DNA from: JANOGU01 sp964499865
GTDB lineage: Bacteria; Pseudomonadota; Alphaproteobacteria; Rhodobacterales; Rhodobacteraceae
Length of the DNA stretch: 24,767 nucleotides
Assembly: GCA_964499865.1 (NCBI GenBank)
Contig: CAZCPY010000040.1
Span: 1-24,767, forward strand
Direction of reading: 5' to 3'
Part shown: in pieces, positions 23,222 through 24,767 of the stretch
Layout: each line of letters starts with the position of its first letter
How positions within the stretch are numbered: the first letter of the stretch is position 1
Notes under the pieces: model-generated
Told to the model about the DNA's origin: nothing
The model's input: only the letters and a program-made list of their open reading frames with translations
Database searches by the model: none
Made by a program: the position numbers and the translations under genes

Positions 23222-23985
23222 TCGCCTCGCTGGGGATGTACGACCTGCCGCCCCTGCAGGCGGCCAACGACCGGCTCTGGGCGCTGATCCGCGACGCGCT
23301 GCGTGCCCGCGGCATCGCCGCGCCGGCGGCGCTGACGCGGGGCGAAGCCGCCTACTGGGCGGCCTGGCAAAGCCCCGACCTCGTGCTGTCGCAGACCTGC
23401 GGCTTTCCCTTCCGCGCCCGGCTGCATGACCGCGTGGCGCTGGTCGGCACGCCCGACTACGGCGTGCCGGGCTGCGCGCCGGGGCATTACCGCAGCGTGC
23501 TGGTGGTCCGCGCCGACGATCCGCGCGACCTGCCCGCGCTGGACGGCGCGCGGCTTGCCTTCAACGAGCCCCTGTCGCAGTCCGGCTGGGCGGCCCCGAT
23601 GGCCCTTGCCGCGGCGCGGGGCATGGCCTTCACGACCGGGCCGCAGACCGGCGGGCACCGGCGGTCGGCGCTGGCGGTGCGGGCGGGCGCGGCGCAGGTG
23701 GCGGCGCTGGATGCGGTGACCTGGGCGCTGCTCTGCGATCACGAGGGCTGGACGGCCGACCTGCGCGTGGTGGCGGAAACCGACCCCACGCCGGGCCTGC
23801 CGCTGGTCGCGGCGCCCGGTGCCGATGCGGCTGCGGCCTTCGCCGCGGTGGCCGGGGCGATCGAAAGGCTCGCCCCCGGGGACCGGCGGGTGCTGCGGCT
23901 TGCGGGACTGGCGGCGATCCCGGCGGCGGCCTATCTGGCCGAGCCGCACCCCCCTCCGCCCGTGCCCGGCACGCGCCAGCCCTGA
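23218..23985 (+). CDS. PhnD/SsuA-type substrate-binding protein without signal peptide (255 aa)
   Basis: Resembles the phosphate/phosphonate-binding (PhnD-like, COG3221) fold. It begins IASLGMYDLPPLQAANDRLW and contains DLVLSQTCGFPF, GHYRSVLVVRADD, LAFNEPLSQSGW and TGPQTGGHRRSALAVRAGAA, a typical set of ligand-lobe motifs. No export signal precedes it, and the ATGA overlap with the TerB-like gene fixes the start, so the protein is probably cytosolic. No ABC permease or ATPase is adjacent. It may sense a small anion or amine rather than feed a transporter (inference). A glutamine-synthetase-family gene follows after 193 bp. Confidence 0.85.
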   Translation: MIASLGMYDLPPLQAANDRLWALIRDALRARGIAAPAALTRGEAAYWAAWQSPDLVLSQTCGFPFRARLHDRVALVGTPDYGVPGCAPGHYRSVLVVRADDPRDLPALDGARLAFNEPLSQSGWAAPMALAAARGMAFTTGPQTGGHRRSALAVRAGAAQVAALDAVTWALLCDHEGWTADLRVVAETDPTPGLPLVAAPGADAAAAFAAVAGAIERLAPGDRRVLRLAGLAAIPAAAYLAEPHPPPPVPGTRQP

Positions 23986-24077
23986 CCCGGACCGCCTGAG
24001 GGGTTCCTTTCCGGCCGCCGCCGGGGCAGATTGCCCGCCGGGACATCAGCAGGACGACACCCGCATGACATCCGGCA

Positions 24078-24091
24078 GGGCCTGAAGGCCC
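24078..24091. other. Short hairpin in the glutamine-synthetase leader
   Basis: GGGCC-TGAA-GGCCC, with a short open frame (MTSGRA, ATG at 24065) ending at its loop. A small leader or attenuator is possible but weakly supported. The inverted repeat GGGCA-GAT-TGCCC also occurs at 24024-24036. Confidence 0.2.
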
Positions 24092-24178
24092 GCCGCCGGA
24101 ACCGGCCGCCGGACCGGCGCTTCCCGGCCACGACAGACCGACCGCCCCGGCGGCGGCCCATTCCAAGGTGACCTTTCG

Positions 24179-24767
24179 ATGACGACCAACGGCATGAAGG
24201 ACTGGCTGCGCAAGCATCCCCAGGTCCGCACCATCCGCGTGGCGGCGGCCGACCTCAACGGCCAGGCGCGCGGCAAGCGCATTCCCGCGCGCTTTGCCGA
24301 CAAGGCGCTGGGGGACGGCACGCGGTTTCCCTTTTCGGTGCTGAACCTCGACATCTGGGGCGAGGACATCGACGACAGCCCGCTGGTGTTCGAAAAGGGC
24401 GACCAGGACGGCGTGCTCAAGCCCACCGAACGCGGCTTCATGCCGATGCCCTGGCTGGAGGCGCCGACCGCGCTCCTGCCGATCTGGATGTTCCACGAGA
24501 ACGGCCAGCCCTACGACGGCGATCCGCGCCACGCGCTGCGCGCCGTGGTCGACCGCTACAAGGCGCGCGGCCTGACGCCCGTGGTGGCGATCGAGCTGGA
24601 ATTCTTCCTGATCGACGATTCGGGCAAGACGCTGCAGGTGCCGCCCTCGCCCCGGTCGGGCAAGCGGCGCAAGGCGGCCGAGACGATGTCGATTCGGGCG
24701 CTCGATGCCTTCGACGTCTTCTTCACCGACCTCTACGACGCCTGCGAGGCGATGGACATCCCCTGTC
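24179..24767 (+). CDS. Glutamine synthetase family protein, 5' part (partial)
   Basis: The first 196 codons of a glutamine-synthetase-family gene; the rest lies beyond the window. The start (ATG at 24179, MTTNGMKDWLRKHPQVRTIR) has AAGG eleven bases upstream. The N-terminal beta-grasp domain includes VAAADLNGQARGKRIPAR, LNLDIWGEDIDDSP and PWLEAPTALLPIWMF. The catalytic domain opens with VVAIELEFFLID, where glutamates bind metal and substrate. The sequence is closer to the PuuA/GlnT-like relatives (gamma-glutamyl-amine ligases) than to housekeeping GlnA, so the substrate may be an amine. This cannot be settled without the C-terminal half. Confidence 0.9.
   Translation, partial: MTTNGMKDWLRKHPQVRTIRVAAADLNGQARGKRIPARFADKALGDGTRFPFSVLNLDIWGEDIDDSPLVFEKGDQDGVLKPTERGFMPMPWLEAPTALLPIWMFHENGQPYDGDPRHALRAVVDRYKARGLTPVVAIELEFFLIDDSGKTLQVPPSPRSGKRRKAAETMSIRALDAFDVFFTDLYDACEAMDIPC

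Noticed and set aside
22897..24532. Two long minus-strand open frames (22897-23949 and 23630-24532)
   Set aside because: Antisense to the TerB-like, PhnD-like and GS-family genes, whose motifs are convincing.

Overview
The window is chromosomal DNA from a high-GC alphaproteobacterium, most likely Rhodobacteraceae (Rhodobacter/Paracoccus-like). This rests on the codon bias, on protein flavour (bacterial-type ferredoxin-NADP reductase, a cobA-DUF2849-cysI-cysH-DUF934-fpr sulfur operon, HisD, a non-AUG infC) and on palindromic intergenic repeats of a kind common in that family. No phage, transposase, integrase or CRISPR array is visible. All assignments come from reading translated sequence; no database search was possible.

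Layout. 1-2700: tRNA-Cys, a lytic transglycosylase (-), ssb (+), infC (-, probable AUA start) and a membrane-anchored Ala-rich coiled-coil protein (+) ending in a strong terminator. 2700-8120: an assimilatory sulfur operon on the minus strand (cobA, DUF2849, cysI, cysH, DUF934, fpr). cobA makes the siroheme precursor, cysH reduces activated sulfate to sulfite, cysI reduces sulfite to sulfide, and fpr probably supplies reduced ferredoxin. A divergent Lrp/AsnC regulator faces the operon across a gap holding two operator-like palindromes. 8109-10255: a cytochrome P450 with a palindromic in-frame insert, overlapping an EamA-type exporter gene. 10320-11577: tpiA and an A-type Fe-S carrier, separated by paired AT-rich hairpins. 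11604-12961: a two-gene module of lower GC, a DUF3307 membrane protein and a SatD-like protein with cyclase-like motifs plus a C-terminal HTH. 13043-13405: a SUF-type DUF59 protein. 13747-15051: hisD. 15378-16546: riboflavin synthase and an overlapping uncharacterised gene. 16711-21252: three capsule genes (KpsS-like, export lipoprotein, two-domain KpsC-like). 21507-22667: dprA with a CtrA-type half-site upstream. 22784 to the end: a TerB-like protein, a PhnD-like binding protein without signal peptide, and the start of a glutamine-synthetase-family gene cut off by the window edge.

Most of the window is housekeeping or metabolic. The most unusual items are the SatD-like/DUF3307 pair, the TerB/PhnD-like pair beside a glutamine synthetase homologue, the palindrome inside the P450 gene, the tandem AT-rich hairpins at 4001-4046 and 11159-11204, and the paired operator-like sites before the sulfur operon. 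Dispersed GC-rich palindromes fill both larger convergent gene gaps (15052-15377 and 21253-21506), where they could act as bidirectional terminators.
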